Assembly: GCA_938014915.1 (NCBI GenBank)
Contig: CALLQQ010000032.1
Span: 1-40,996, forward strand
Direction of reading: 5' to 3'
Source of the DNA: an uncultured Clostridia bacterium
GTDB lineage: Bacteria > Bacillota > Clostridia > Oscillospirales > Ruminococcaceae
Length of the DNA: 40,996 bases
Position numbers and translations under genes: made by a program. Within the stretch, counting starts at the first letter, position 1. The number at the start of each line of letters is the position of its first letter. The notes beneath the pieces are model-generated. The model had not been told where the DNA came from and did no database searches. It worked only from the letters and a program-made list of their open reading frames with translations. Shown piece by piece: positions 6,681 to 15,010 of this stretch.

Positions 6681-7955
6681 TTATCTTTCTAGATTTTGTT
6701 CACGTGACGGCCCAACTCCGACCATTTTAATCGGGCAGCCGCACACTTCCTCAAGTCTTGCAATATATGCTTTGCAAGCCTCTGGCAATTCGTCATAACT
6801 CCTACAACCTGAAATATCGCCGCTGAATCCCGGTACTTCTTCATAAACGGGTTCGCATCCCTCTAATTCCTCAAGCGTTGGAGGGAAATTCTCTGTAATT
6901 TCGCCGTTCGGCTTTTTATATGCAACGCAGATTTTCAGCGTGGGTATATCACTAATCGTATCAAATTTATTTACTGCTAGTCCAGTTAGTCCATTGCACC
7001 TAACTGCATGGCGGAGTATCACCGCATCGAACCAGCCTGTACGACGTGGTCTACCAGTAGTTGTGCCGAATTCATTACCTCTATTGCGGATTAGCTCGCC
7101 CATCTCACAATCAAGCTCGGTCGGGAATGGACCTTTTCCGACACGTGTCGTGTATGCTTTCGCAACACCGATTACATCATTTATTTCTGTCGGTCCAATA
7201 CCGGAGCCAACACATACACCGCCCGATAATGGGTGCGATGATGTTACATACGGATATGTTCCAAAATCGATGTCAAGGAGTGTTCCCTGCGCCCCCTCGA
7301 ATAGAACTTGCTTATCGGCCTTTAATGCGTCGAATGCTAATACCGACACATCGTCTATGTATTTTGCAAGTCTTTCACCGTATCCGATATATTCAGCTAT
7401 TACCGCATCAATATCGATAGCATCACCATCATATACCGCTGTGATAATTTTATTTTTTAACTCGCCAACAGTCTTTGCCTTTTCCTTAAATACTTCCGGA
7501 TTTACAAGGTCGTACATTCTAAGTCCGCTGCGTTCCGCCTTATCCATATAGCACGGTCCGATTCCTTTACCCGTAGTGCCTATGTCGCCTTTTCCTCTGA
7601 ATTTCTCCGATAATCCATCAAGGCAAATATGCCATGGCATAATAACATGCGCACGTGGATCAATTCTTAAATTCTCGCATGGAATTCCTCTTGCGATTAG
7701 TCCATCTATCTCGGCTAAAATTCCTTTCGGGTCGATTACAACACCGCTGCCAATTAGGCAGAGTGTATTCGGATATAGAATACCCGACGGGATTAAGTGA
7801 AGTTTATATATCTCGCCGTCATTCTCCACAGTATGCCCAGCATTATTACCGCCTTGTGAGCGGACAACAACATCAGCTCTAGATGCAAGAATATCAATAA
7901 TCTTTCCTTTTCCTTCGTCCCCCCATTGGACACCAACAACTACATTTGCAGGCAT
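6681..7955 (-). CDS. purA: Adenylosuccinate synthetase (PurA)
   Basis: PurA joins IMP and aspartate using GTP to make adenylosuccinate, the first committed step to AMP. The 424-residue length is normal. Visible motifs are the N-terminal phosphate loop VQWGDEGKGK (residues 9-18), the catalytic NNAGHTV, IPSGIL, GIGPCYMDKAERSGLR, the TGRPRRTGWFD segment and the C-terminal VGVGPSR. ATG 7955 is preceded by AAGGGG at 7 nt. It follows the SpoIVFA/FB-like pair on the same strand, but a good promoter in the 72-nt gap indicates independent transcription. Confidence 0.97.
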   Translation of the reverse strand: MPANVVVGVQWGDEGKGKIIDILASRADVVVRSQGGNNAGHTVENDGEIYKLHLIPSGILYPNTLCLIGSGVVIDPKGILAEIDGLIARGIPCENLRIDPRAHVIMPWHICLDGLSEKFRGKGDIGTTGKGIGPCYMDKAERSGLRMYDLVNPEVFKEKAKTVGELKNKIITAVYDGDAIDIDAVIAEYIGYGERLAKYIDDVSVLAFDALKADKQVLFEGAQGTLLDIDFGTYPYVTSSHPLSGGVCVGSGIGPTEINDVIGVAKAYTTRVGKGPFPTELDCEMGELIRNRGNEFGTTTGRPRRTGWFDAVILRHAVRCNGLTGLAVNKFDTISDIPTLKICVAYKKPNGEITENFPPTLEELEGCEPVYEEVPGFSGDISGCRSYDELPEACKAYIARLEEVCGCPIKMVGVGPSREQNLER

Positions 7956-7998
7956 TTACATTCCCCTTCCGATTCTTTATACTTAGTTCGCCATATAG

Positions 7999-8027
7999 AT
8001 TATAGCAGATTTTAACCGAATAATCAA
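7999..8027 (-). promoter_or_regulatory. Sigma-A promoter for purA
   Basis: On the minus strand TTGATT (8022-8027), 17 bp, TATAAT (7999-8004) with extended TGC. No purine riboswitch or PurR-like box was noticed in the short leader. Confidence 0.8.
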
Positions 8028-8648
8028 CTACCCTTTTTCACACGATTTCTGCCATCTGGGGAAGATGATTGTCACTAGCGAAATATAGCAAAGAGTCGCA
8101 ACTACTGTGAAATTCACTTTACCGAGCGAATAGAATGATATTGCTGCAAATAGCATTGCAAGTGTGCATATCGCACTGACAATCCGTGATATTAATTCTG
8201 CCGTTGCTACACTCATCGTGCGCATTAATGCAAGTTCCAGTATCCGCCCACCATCAAAGATAGTAATCGGCAATAGATTGAATAGCCCTATCAGCAAATG
8301 TATCACTGCGAATATGCCGATGCGCCCGCTGTCAGAGGTATAATAGAGAATTGCGAATACAAGCAAATTTGTTATGCTGCCGAAACTAAGAATGAAAATT
8401 CCTTCACTATATGCAAGCTTATATTCATCATATGCCTTGATGCGGATTCCAGCACCGTAAAATAGGATTTCATCGGGGTTAAGGCGGCAAGCCACCATCG
8501 CTATCAAATGCCCTATCTCATGTATTAAGCAGGCATATAGCCCCATCAGCCCGTATCCCGATTCGTCAATCAGCATAAATATTAATAGCACCGCTAAAAA
8601 AGAAAAATCTATCTTTATATTCGTTTTATACAGCCTGATGTTAATCAT
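8028..8648 (-). CDS. M50 (site-2 type) intramembrane metalloprotease, SpoIVFB-like
   Basis: This 206-residue polytopic membrane protein has the zinc protease motif HEIGH at residues 43-47 and the second active-site motif LLPITIFDGGRIL, with the third ligand at D132. There are about five hydrophobic segments. No CBS or PDZ domain is present, so it is not an RseP type. Length and layout match SpoIVFB/YdcA-like M50 proteins, which cleave membrane-tethered precursors such as pro-sigma-K during sporulation. The upstream gene overlaps by 8 nt and is SpoIVFA-like, exactly the Bacillus arrangement. The protease call is firm; the sporulation substrate is inferred. The product is shorter than Bacillus SpoIVFB (about 288 residues). 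Confidence 0.85.
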   Translation of the reverse strand: MINIRLYKTNIKIDFSFLAVLLIFMLIDESGYGLMGLYACLIHEIGHLIAMVACRLNPDEILFYGAGIRIKAYDEYKLAYSEGIFILSFGSITNLLVFAILYYTSDSGRIGIFAVIHLLIGLFNLLPITIFDGGRILELALMRTMSVATAELISRIVSAICTLAMLFAAISFYSLGKVNFTVVATLCYISLVTIIFPRWQKSCEKG

Positions 8649-9498
8649 TTATTTTAATTACCTCTAATGGATCGAACGGTGTCCCGTCATATCGCAATTC
8701 AAAATGCAAATGCGGTCCGGTCGATCTGCCCGTGTTGCCAAGTTCCGCAATTGCCTGCCCTCTTTTAACATTATCCCCCTCTTTAACTAGGAGTTTTTTG
8801 CAATGTAGGTACCGTGATATAATGCCATTCCCGTGGTCGATTTCAATATATTTGCCAGCTAGATCATTTTCCTGTGCTACTATAACTTTCCCTTTTGCCG
8901 TTGCGCAAATTTCCGAACCTACTTTATTTTCGATGTCGACACCGTAATGGAATCCATCACCGTCGGAGAAAGGATCCGCCCTTTTGCCAAACTTTGAAGT
9001 AATGATTCCACTCAGCGGTGAGATTAGTCCAATCTCCTCACTTTTGAGAACTTGAATTGCTACTTCACTCTCCTTCGTTTTCGCATTATCTTTCTTCTTC
9101 GCCTTTTCCGTCGTATCTTTTACATCGTCCTCGACTTCCTCAGCCAAATCGCCGTAATCAAGTAAATCCTCGACGGGCGCATAGAACACATCGCCGCCCA
9201 TCGCTTCGACGGGCTTCAGCGGCTTCGATTTTGTTAACGTTTCATATGCTTGGCTAGTGAAGTCAACAATACTTTGTGCTACTGTTTCGTCCTGTGTCAT
9301 TAGTCTGTTGCATTCATCTTTAATGCTACTTGCCCACTGCGTTCTAACGATATTAGCTATTAAATAGAATATCACTAGAAGAATACATATTATGCATTGT
9401 ATCGTAAGGAAGTCATATATCTTTTCCGCCTTTTTTCTTACTGTAATATCATCGTGAGTTATCTGCTCATTAGTATCTATATTATCGAAAATATCCAT
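8641..9498 (-). CDS. Membrane-anchored M23 (LytM) protein, SpoIVFA-like
   Basis: This 285-residue protein has one membrane segment (about 33-50), a charged linker rich in Asp, Glu and Lys (about 90-148) and a C-terminal M23 domain. The zinc ligands H184 and D188 (HYGVDI) and H265 (HLHFEL, with H263) are all present, as is H232 (RYLHCK). The enzyme may therefore be an active peptidoglycan endopeptidase. Gene order (M23, then overlapping M50) matches spoIVFA-spoIVFB, where SpoIVFA holds the protease inactive in the outer forespore membrane. ATG 9498 is preceded by GGTGGTG at 5 nt. I see no clear sigma-A promoter upstream, in keeping with sporulation sigma factor control, though no specific motif was confirmed. 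Confidence 0.78.
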   Translation of the reverse strand: MDIFDNIDTNEQITHDDITVRKKAEKIYDFLTIQCIICILLVIFYLIANIVRTQWASSIKDECNRLMTQDETVAQSIVDFTSQAYETLTKSKPLKPVEAMGGDVFYAPVEDLLDYGDLAEEVEDDVKDTTEKAKKKDNAKTKESEVAIQVLKSEEIGLISPLSGIITSKFGKRADPFSDGDGFHYGVDIENKVGSEICATAKGKVIVAQENDLAGKYIEIDHGNGIISRYLHCKKLLVKEGDNVKRGQAIAELGNTGRSTGPHLHFELRYDGTPFDPLEVIKIND

Positions 9499-9579
9499 AT
9501 TAACACCACCTTCACCCTATATTCTATTCGCTATTAAAGGGTAAATATTCATCAAGTGATGTTATAATCAAATAGAAGA

Positions 9580-9615
9580 AAAAATCCCATTCGCAAAAAA
9601 GCGAATAGGATTTTT
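9580..9615. terminator. Bidirectional terminator after the FtsX-type permease gene
   Basis: An inverted repeat (AATCC-ATTCGC with GCGAAT-GGATT, one mismatch) surrounds an A6 loop. Runs of A and T lie on both sides, so it can terminate the leftward permease operon and any opposing transcript. Confidence 0.8.
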
Positions 9616-9626
9616 TTATTGCTATA

Positions 9627-12464
9627 TTAATCTTCGCCCAGCTTAATTGCTTGGCTGATTTTTATCTTAGAAATTAGCCTGCCCAGTATTGCAAATCCGG
9701 ATAGGAGCATTGCAATAATTATGATATACACCTTGATATAATCACTCCTCAGTGCAATAACTCTGAATGGTGGCACCTGCTCGCTAACGCTATACATCGA
9801 CTGAAATAGCGGCACGAATAAATCGCTTGTTATTCCGCCAATTATAATTGCAATGAAAATTGCAACCCCCGATATTAGTACTTGCTCGTATAAGAGCATT
9901 GCTATTATCTCCCTGAATGAAATCCCCATCGCTCGCAGTATGCCGAATTGTAATGTGCGGCTCTTGATAGATAGTATCCAGTATATTAGGAATCCGATAA
10001 TCGTCATCACCATAATAATGATGAATCCAAGCGTCAATGCGCCGTTCATTCCTTGAAGCTGCGGGTCGTTCCTGCTGCGAATTAGTTGCTGATTTGTATC
10101 TTTTATTGATGTAATGCGGAATCCCTGCTCATCAATTGCATTGTATAACTCCTCGCTTGAGGCATCTTCATCCATGTCGATCCACACTTCATATGGTTCG
10201 ACGTTCGTTTGAATTCTAACATAGTTATAATTCATCACCATAAATTCGCTATACTTACCGTCGGTTCTCTTTTCGTACGGGTTGAACGTTGGCCAGAAGT
10301 CGGCAAAGGCGACAACATGCGCATCAAAGTAATTGTTCTGTCCCCATTTAACCTCGATTTTATCCCCAAGCTTGACTCCCATATTATCGGCGAAACTCTT
10401 AGATACAATCGTTGCCGACGGATGCGAAGAAAGAGCGTTAATATAATTATACCAATGTATGGGTAGTAAATCGTCCCTGAACCATGCAATTTGGGCGAAT
10501 TCGCCCGGTATTACCGCCATCAGATTAGCTTGTTTAGTATCCGCCGATTTCGATTTCACCATGATGTCTTCTTTGCTGAATACCTTAGTCGCCGATTTAA
10601 CTCCCGGCAATTTTAAAAATCTATCGAAGTTCGGCTCCTCGTATTGCATTACAGCTGTTTCCGCCTCTTCTTCCTCGTCGGTTTCCACTGGTGAGGGGGG
10701 CGACAGAAGGGCATTCGTCTGCCAAAACTCCTTCAATACCATATCGGCGCCATATTGGTAGCTAACCCGCTCATCCATATTTGTATTTATTGCACGTGCG
10801 GTATTCGCTGAGAATAGCCCTAGTCCTACTGTGAGGATTAGGAACATCATCAGGAATCGCTCCTTACCTCCCGATAGTCGGCTCGCCGTCGATAACGATA
10901 CATATGCCGCCGGGCTCCAAATGCGCTTCCCCGCCTTGTAAATTAGGCGCACTAGATACGGGTATATTCTTATGAAGAATAGTCCTGTTCCAAGCACGAA
11001 TAAAGTTGAAGCTAGGAAAACAAGCGGATCCATCGCAGCCTTTGTATCTTCAATGCCTTGCTCAATCAATTTCTTCTGCTGGTTTTGAAAATTCAGCAGC
11101 CAATAGAGTGATAATCCAATAAGGATAAAGTCTATCCCCATCTTCTCCCATAGGGCGAATTTCACTTTCTTTGCTTTTTTCTGTTTATGTAATACTATCG
11201 TCGTTTTAGATGCTGGAATAATCGGCAACATCGTCGTTGTGAAGAATACCATCACCGCAAGAGCCGCATATTTTAGTGCCTCTAAACTTAATTTGACGGG
11301 TAGGGCGGGCCTATCCACGAATTCTAGAAATCCATTGGATACACCAAGTATTTTGCATAGTAGCAGCCCAATTAATGGTCCGATTATCATCGTGATAGCA
11401 CCAAGTACCAGCCCCTCCAAAGCATAGATTCCGAAAATCTGCTTCGATGATGCTCCCCTACTTTTAAATACGGCGATTTCGTTCTTTTCCTGCTCGACAT
11501 TTAGTTGCGACACCATGAACAGGTAGAATGCCAACATTATCATAACAGGAATTTGGAGCAGCCATAGAATCGTTTTTAGCTCTGCCGCCCTAACCGCATA
11601 GTCATCAAGTATTTCTAGTACCCCCATTGAAAACGTCCAATCCTGCTCGTCATAATACTGCGAATCGGCTTTTATTGTGGATACGACCGATGATAATTTA
11701 TTTAAATCCATCTTCTGATAATCGTATGCAAATTGCACTGTAACATCGGTAAGTGATGATGTGCCTGTAAAAATAACTTCATTTATGAAAGTATCATAGT
11801 CAAGTATCAGCGAATTAAGGTATGATGTTTGGGATTCTGCCCAGTAGGAATCCGTTTCGCTAATCGGCTCATATACGCCGACAATCCGCACCTTAAATGT
11901 GGGTAGCGAGCTGTCAAAGGCATTGGAAATGACATATTCCCTGCCCTCGATAACTTCCAGCTCTTGCAGAACGGCATCGGTAGCTATTACTTCGTATGCT
12001 CCGTCTACCAAGCCCTGCTGATACATTCGCCCTCTTTTAATATTAATATGATCTTCTACTTCACTCATGCCAACTAGCTTTGTCCTCACTGCCTTGTTCC
12101 CAACATCACGTGTTTCGACGGTAAGGAATAGGAAATCATCTCTTACTGTATTTTTATATGTATCGATCGGCATATCGACCGCTTTTGCCCTTGTTGTTAC
12201 TTCTTCAATAACGTCCTGCGCAAACTGCTTTTGCTGAGAAACGTCTAGCCCGAATGGCGTCTTTTTTACGACGCTATATTCGCCAGGATATTCGCCCGTA
12301 TCTAGCTGGTATCCTTGCATATCTTTAATGAGCATTCGCTGTAATGAACCATCCATATAAATTGGGATTGTGCTCATCATTGCCGCCGCCATTATAAAAC
12401 CAACTAGGAGGCATAGAACCATCCAGCGGGTATTTAGCATCTTCCTAAATAGCAATGTAATCAA
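9627..12464 (-). CDS. Large FtsX/MacB-type ABC permease (double FtsX domain)
   Basis: This permease of about 945 residues has one N-terminal membrane helix, a ~260-residue extracytoplasmic domain, a block of about six helices (LLQIPVMIMLAFYLFMVSQL onward), a second extracytoplasmic domain, then three C-terminal helices. That is the 10-helix layout of duplicated FtsX permeases, which act mechanically in envelope processes (lipoprotein or peptide extrusion, hydrolase control) rather than in import. I start at TTG 12464, because GGAGG (12472-12476) lies 7 nt upstream; the longer reading would include the ribosome site itself. It follows the lipoprotein adaptor gene by about 30 nt. No ATPase is adjacent. 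The matching LolD/MacB-type ATPases are most likely the pair at 26.3-27.9 kb. Confidence 0.85.
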   Translation of the reverse strand: MITLLFRKMLNTRWMVLCLLVGFIMAAAMMSTIPIYMDGSLQRMLIKDMQGYQLDTGEYPGEYSVVKKTPFGLDVSQQKQFAQDVIEEVTTRAKAVDMPIDTYKNTVRDDFLFLTVETRDVGNKAVRTKLVGMSEVEDHINIKRGRMYQQGLVDGAYEVIATDAVLQELEVIEGREYVISNAFDSSLPTFKVRIVGVYEPISETDSYWAESQTSYLNSLILDYDTFINEVIFTGTSSLTDVTVQFAYDYQKMDLNKLSSVVSTIKADSQYYDEQDWTFSMGVLEILDDYAVRAAELKTILWLLQIPVMIMLAFYLFMVSQLNVEQEKNEIAVFKSRGASSKQIFGIYALEGLVLGAITMIIGPLIGLLLCKILGVSNGFLEFVDRPALPVKLSLEALKYAALAVMVFFTTTMLPIIPASKTTIVLHKQKKAKKVKFALWEKMGIDFILIGLSLYWLLNFQNQQKKLIEQGIEDTKAAMDPLVFLASTLFVLGTGLFFIRIYPYLVRLIYKAGKRIWSPAAYVSLSTASRLSGGKERFLMMFLILTVGLGLFSANTARAINTNMDERVSYQYGADMVLKEFWQTNALLSPPSPVETDEEEEAETAVMQYEEPNFDRFLKLPGVKSATKVFSKEDIMVKSKSADTKQANLMAVIPGEFAQIAWFRDDLLPIHWYNYINALSSHPSATIVSKSFADNMGVKLGDKIEVKWGQNNYFDAHVVAFADFWPTFNPYEKRTDGKYSEFMVMNYNYVRIQTNVEPYEVWIDMDEDASSEELYNAIDEQGFRITSIKDTNQQLIRSRNDPQLQGMNGALTLGFIIIMVMTIIGFLIYWILSIKSRTLQFGILRAMGISFREIIAMLLYEQVLISGVAIFIAIIIGGITSDLFVPLFQSMYSVSEQVPPFRVIALRSDYIKVYIIIIAMLLSGFAILGRLISKIKISQAIKLGED

Positions 12465-12495
12465 GTGGCGTCCTCCATTCAAAATTCGGATAAAT

Positions 12496-13494
12496 CTATC
12501 TAATTATGATCTGCTCACCCTCGTCAAGACCTTCTACAATTTCGACTTCGGTAGCATTATCTATGCCTAGCTTAATATCACGTTCTACTCTTTCGCCGTC
12601 CTCAAGTATGAAAACATATTTCCTATCTTCCATTGTCTTAACCATATTCTTGGGGATTACCACTGCATCCTTGCGCTCTGCTTGCACTATTACAATATCT
12701 GCAATATTGCCAATTGAAGTGTAGTCCGGCATATCTTCAATAAAACTAACCTCGATATACTGCGTGTTTTCTTCTAGATTTTCCTTCGCCTGTTCAGGCG
12801 TTTTAGTAACCTTCCCCCGATAGAATTCGCCATCATATCTGATATCTAGCTCCATATTAAGCTCGAACTGCGATAGAGCATCACTCTCATACTTCAGGAG
12901 GATTTTGTTCGGATCAATAATTTTAACAAGTGTCCGATACGAATCAACCCATTCGCCAGCACGTAAACGTTCAGCGAAAGACACTTGTCCATTTACCGGT
13001 GCGGTTAACTGCGATTTCGCCTTTTGCTCCGTTCGATTGGCAAGCTTAGTCTGCTCAATCTCGTATTCAAGCTTCGCACTTTCAATTTCGCTTTTGTGGG
13101 CATCTTTACGGGATTTGACTCCATCGTATAATACCTTTGCCCTTTTTGTATATAGCTTCTGCAATTCTATTTCATAATCAAGCTCCCTTGTTTCGAGCGA
13201 TGCTAGGATCTGCCCTTTTTCCACCATTTCGCCCGGCTTAACGTAAATAGTTTTGATAGCGCCGCTTGCATCTTTGAAGAAAACGTTTTCTTCCGATGCT
13301 GAAACAAGGTTCCCCGAATAGATCTTCTGCTTCACAATATCTTTTTTAGCAACTGGATATATTGCGAATTCCTTGTTCTCCATATTGACGACTGGTGGCT
13401 CAAGTAATTTCTCCTCCGCCGGCAGGAAATAGCACCCCGAAGTTAGAACCATTATCGATATAATTGCAATCATGGTTAGAATTCTGTTTTTCAT
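12496..13494 (-). CDS. HlyD/MacA-type adaptor lipoprotein
   Basis: This 332-residue membrane-fusion type adaptor has a signal peptide ending in the lipobox LTSGC, so it should be lipid-anchored on the outer face of the membrane. A barrel-sandwich (lipoyl-like) half follows (VSASEENVFFKDASGAIKTIYVKPGEMVEKGQILASLET). A long helical hairpin spans about 105-165 and a second lipoyl half comes next (KSQLTAPVNGQVSFAERLRAGEWV). Beta-barrel and membrane-proximal domains end the protein (VVIPKNMVKTMEDRKYVFILEDGERVERDIKLG). In Gram-positive bacteria such proteins pair with MacB-like ABC transporters. It lies directly upstream of the FtsX-type permease, and together they form the adaptor-permease unit. 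Confidence 0.88.
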   Translation of the reverse strand: MKNRILTMIAIISIMVLTSGCYFLPAEEKLLEPPVVNMENKEFAIYPVAKKDIVKQKIYSGNLVSASEENVFFKDASGAIKTIYVKPGEMVEKGQILASLETRELDYEIELQKLYTKRAKVLYDGVKSRKDAHKSEIESAKLEYEIEQTKLANRTEQKAKSQLTAPVNGQVSFAERLRAGEWVDSYRTLVKIIDPNKILLKYESDALSQFELNMELDIRYDGEFYRGKVTKTPEQAKENLEENTQYIEVSFIEDMPDYTSIGNIADIVIVQAERKDAVVIPKNMVKTMEDRKYVFILEDGERVERDIKLGIDNATEVEIVEGLDEGEQIIIR

Positions 13495-13594
13495 ATTTGC
13501 ACCCCATCATAAGTAAATTCTCTGCTAAAGTGACCGTCACAATTTATATTGAAAGATTTTATTTCACTATGACTATTATAGCAAATATACTATA

Positions 13595-13605
13595 AAAATG
13601 CTATA
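13595..13605 (-). promoter_or_regulatory. Extended -10 promoter for the adaptor-permease operon
   Basis: In the leader region the minus strand reads TTGCTATAAT, an extended -10, with no good -35 at the proper distance. The leader to ATG 13494 is about 90 nt. Coordinates are approximate. Confidence 0.55.
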
Positions 13606-13634
13606 TAAAATCTATTGTTTTATATAAAAATAAC

Positions 13635-13693
13635 AATGGCATTTCAAACCAAATCGAAATGCCATTCACTTCACACCAAAACGAAGTGCCATT
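13635..13693 (-). repeat. Tandem pair of related hairpins between the adaptor gene and the GH130 gene
   Basis: Two adjacent units of about 28 nt read AATGGCA, a (C/T)TTCG segment, a TTTGG loop, then TGAA and (G/A)TG on the minus strand. The first folds as a 6-bp stem (13667-13688), the second as an 11-bp stem (13635-13666). Where the units differ in the stem, both arms change together (CAC/GTG versus CAT/ATG). The second is followed by T-rich sequence. Together with the GH130 terminator they fill the 305-nt gap 13495-13800. Confidence 0.6.
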
Positions 13694-13756
13694 GCATTGA
13701 CTAGGGTAGCCGAAACTATTTTTAAGCATTTTAACATAATCCGTTGTTCTAAAAAC

Positions 13757-13785
13757 CAAAAAGGACTGCAATAAGCAGTCCCTTT
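13757..13785 (-). terminator. Terminator of the GH130 gene
   Basis: GGACTGC pairs with GCAGTCC around a 5-nt loop. On the minus strand the stem is followed by TTTTTGGTTTTT. Confidence 0.85.
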
Positions 13786-13800
13786 CGGTAAGTAATATAT

Positions 13801-14790
13801 CTATACAGAGGAGTTATCTAATGTATACTTGACTATTTCATCTACTTTTCCGAATGCTACACCTGTTACGGTATCAGCGCATCCATAGTAAATAGCAAGT
13901 TTGCCTGTGTCGGCATCGCATAATGCTGCACATGGGAATGCCACGTTAGGAACGTCACCCACGCATTCATATAATGTTTGCGGGCTGAGTAGATATTCCT
14001 TGCAACGTGCAATAACTTTCCACGGCTTTTCTAAATCTAATAGTGCTGTTGAGAAGCTATATACAAATCCATTGCATGAAGTGAGAACACCGTGGTAAAT
14101 CATTAGCCATCCCTCAGAAGTTTCAATTGGGATTGGTCCTGCACCAATTTTAGTTGATTCCCATCCGCCACGTGGAGCCATTACATGCCTGTGCTTGCCC
14201 CAGAATTCCATATCCGGACTCTCACTATAATAAATATCACCGAATGGTGTGTGTCCTGAATCCGACGGACGGCTTAGCATAGCATAATTGCCGTTTATTT
14301 TACGTGGGAATAGCACTCCGTTCCTGTTAAATGGTAGGAAAGCATTCTCCAATTGGTGGAATGTTTTGAAATCGAATGTATAACCAACACCGATTGTAGG
14401 TGCGCCGGCATAACCGTTACACCATGTGATGTAATATCTATCCTCGATAAATACTACACGTGGATCATACGCATAATGGAATGTGCCAACTTCTTCATCT
14501 TCACACTCGAAATGAATTCTTTCAGGATTGATATCCCAGTTGATACCGTCATCACTAAATCCGACATGAATTTGCATAACTCTTTCTTTGTTATCGCAGC
14601 GGAAAACGCCAGCATATCCATCGCCAAATTTGATTACTGCACTGTTGAAGATGCTGTTAGATGTAGGAGTTGCATTCCTTTCTATAACAGGGTTAGCGTC
14701 ATATCTCCAAATAACATCGTTGCATCCAGCCGGCCTATCCTGCCAAGGAATATTAGGTATCGACTGCTCGCCAATAATTTTAATACTCAT
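13801..14790 (-). CDS. GH130 family glycoside phosphorylase (beta-mannoside type)
   Basis: GH130 enzymes phosphorolyse beta-mannosides to mannose-1-phosphate plus a shortened acceptor, or hydrolyse them. This 329-residue cytoplasmic protein shows the five-bladed propeller signatures: FNSAVIKFGDGYAGVFR, the catalytic acid in YDPRVVFIEDRYYITW (D109), RPSDSGHTPFGDIYYSESPDMEFWG, and KIGAGPIPIETSEGWLMIYHGV, which carries the presumed phosphate-site Lys/His. No signal peptide is present, so the substrate must be imported. It lies between the ABC importer operon and the adaptor-permease operon, with its own promoter and terminator. This suggests that the imported sugar is a manno-oligosaccharide or mannosyl-glucose. 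The subfamily, and hence exact linkage, cannot be set by eye. Confidence 0.9.
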   Translation of the reverse strand: MSIKIIGEQSIPNIPWQDRPAGCNDVIWRYDANPVIERNATPTSNSIFNSAVIKFGDGYAGVFRCDNKERVMQIHVGFSDDGINWDINPERIHFECEDEEVGTFHYAYDPRVVFIEDRYYITWCNGYAGAPTIGVGYTFDFKTFHQLENAFLPFNRNGVLFPRKINGNYAMLSRPSDSGHTPFGDIYYSESPDMEFWGKHRHVMAPRGGWESTKIGAGPIPIETSEGWLMIYHGVLTSCNGFVYSFSTALLDLEKPWKVIARCKEYLLSPQTLYECVGDVPNVAFPCAALCDADTGKLAIYYGCADTVTGVAFGKVDEIVKYTLDNSSV

Positions 14791-14844
14791 AATGTAACGA
14801 CCTTTCTTTTTAATATTTTTAAGTTGATCTTTGCCATTGCTTAT

Positions 14845-14873
14845 ATTATAGCATTAAATAAACAGAATTACAA
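14845..14873 (-). promoter_or_regulatory. Sigma-A promoter for the GH130 gene
   Basis: On the minus strand TTGTAA (14868-14873), 17 bp, TATAAT (14845-14850) with extended TGC. The ribosome site AAAGG precedes the ATG at 14790. Confidence 0.8.
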
Positions 14874-14969
14874 TACCTTTTACGAATATTTTTAAGTATT
14901 TTTAGTCTGTTTTTTAGCCTACTTTTAAGTCAAGCCATTTTATGTTTACCCACCTAGAAAATTCAAAAA

Positions 14970-15000
14970 ACATCCCCCACCTTTTCATGGTGGAGGATGT
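14970..15000 (-). terminator. Terminator of the ten-gene ABC/DUF5696 operon
   Basis: ACATCCTCCACC pairs with GGTGGGGGATGT (one mismatch or G-U) around a 7-nt loop, followed on the minus strand by a T6 run. It marks the end of the operon that begins near 27.9 kb. Confidence 0.85.
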
Positions 15001-15010
15001 AATGTTTTGA

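Noticed and set aside
10209..10761. Open frames opposite the large FtsX permease gene
   Set aside because: They are shadows of the permease coding frame with no ribosome sites or recognisable domains.
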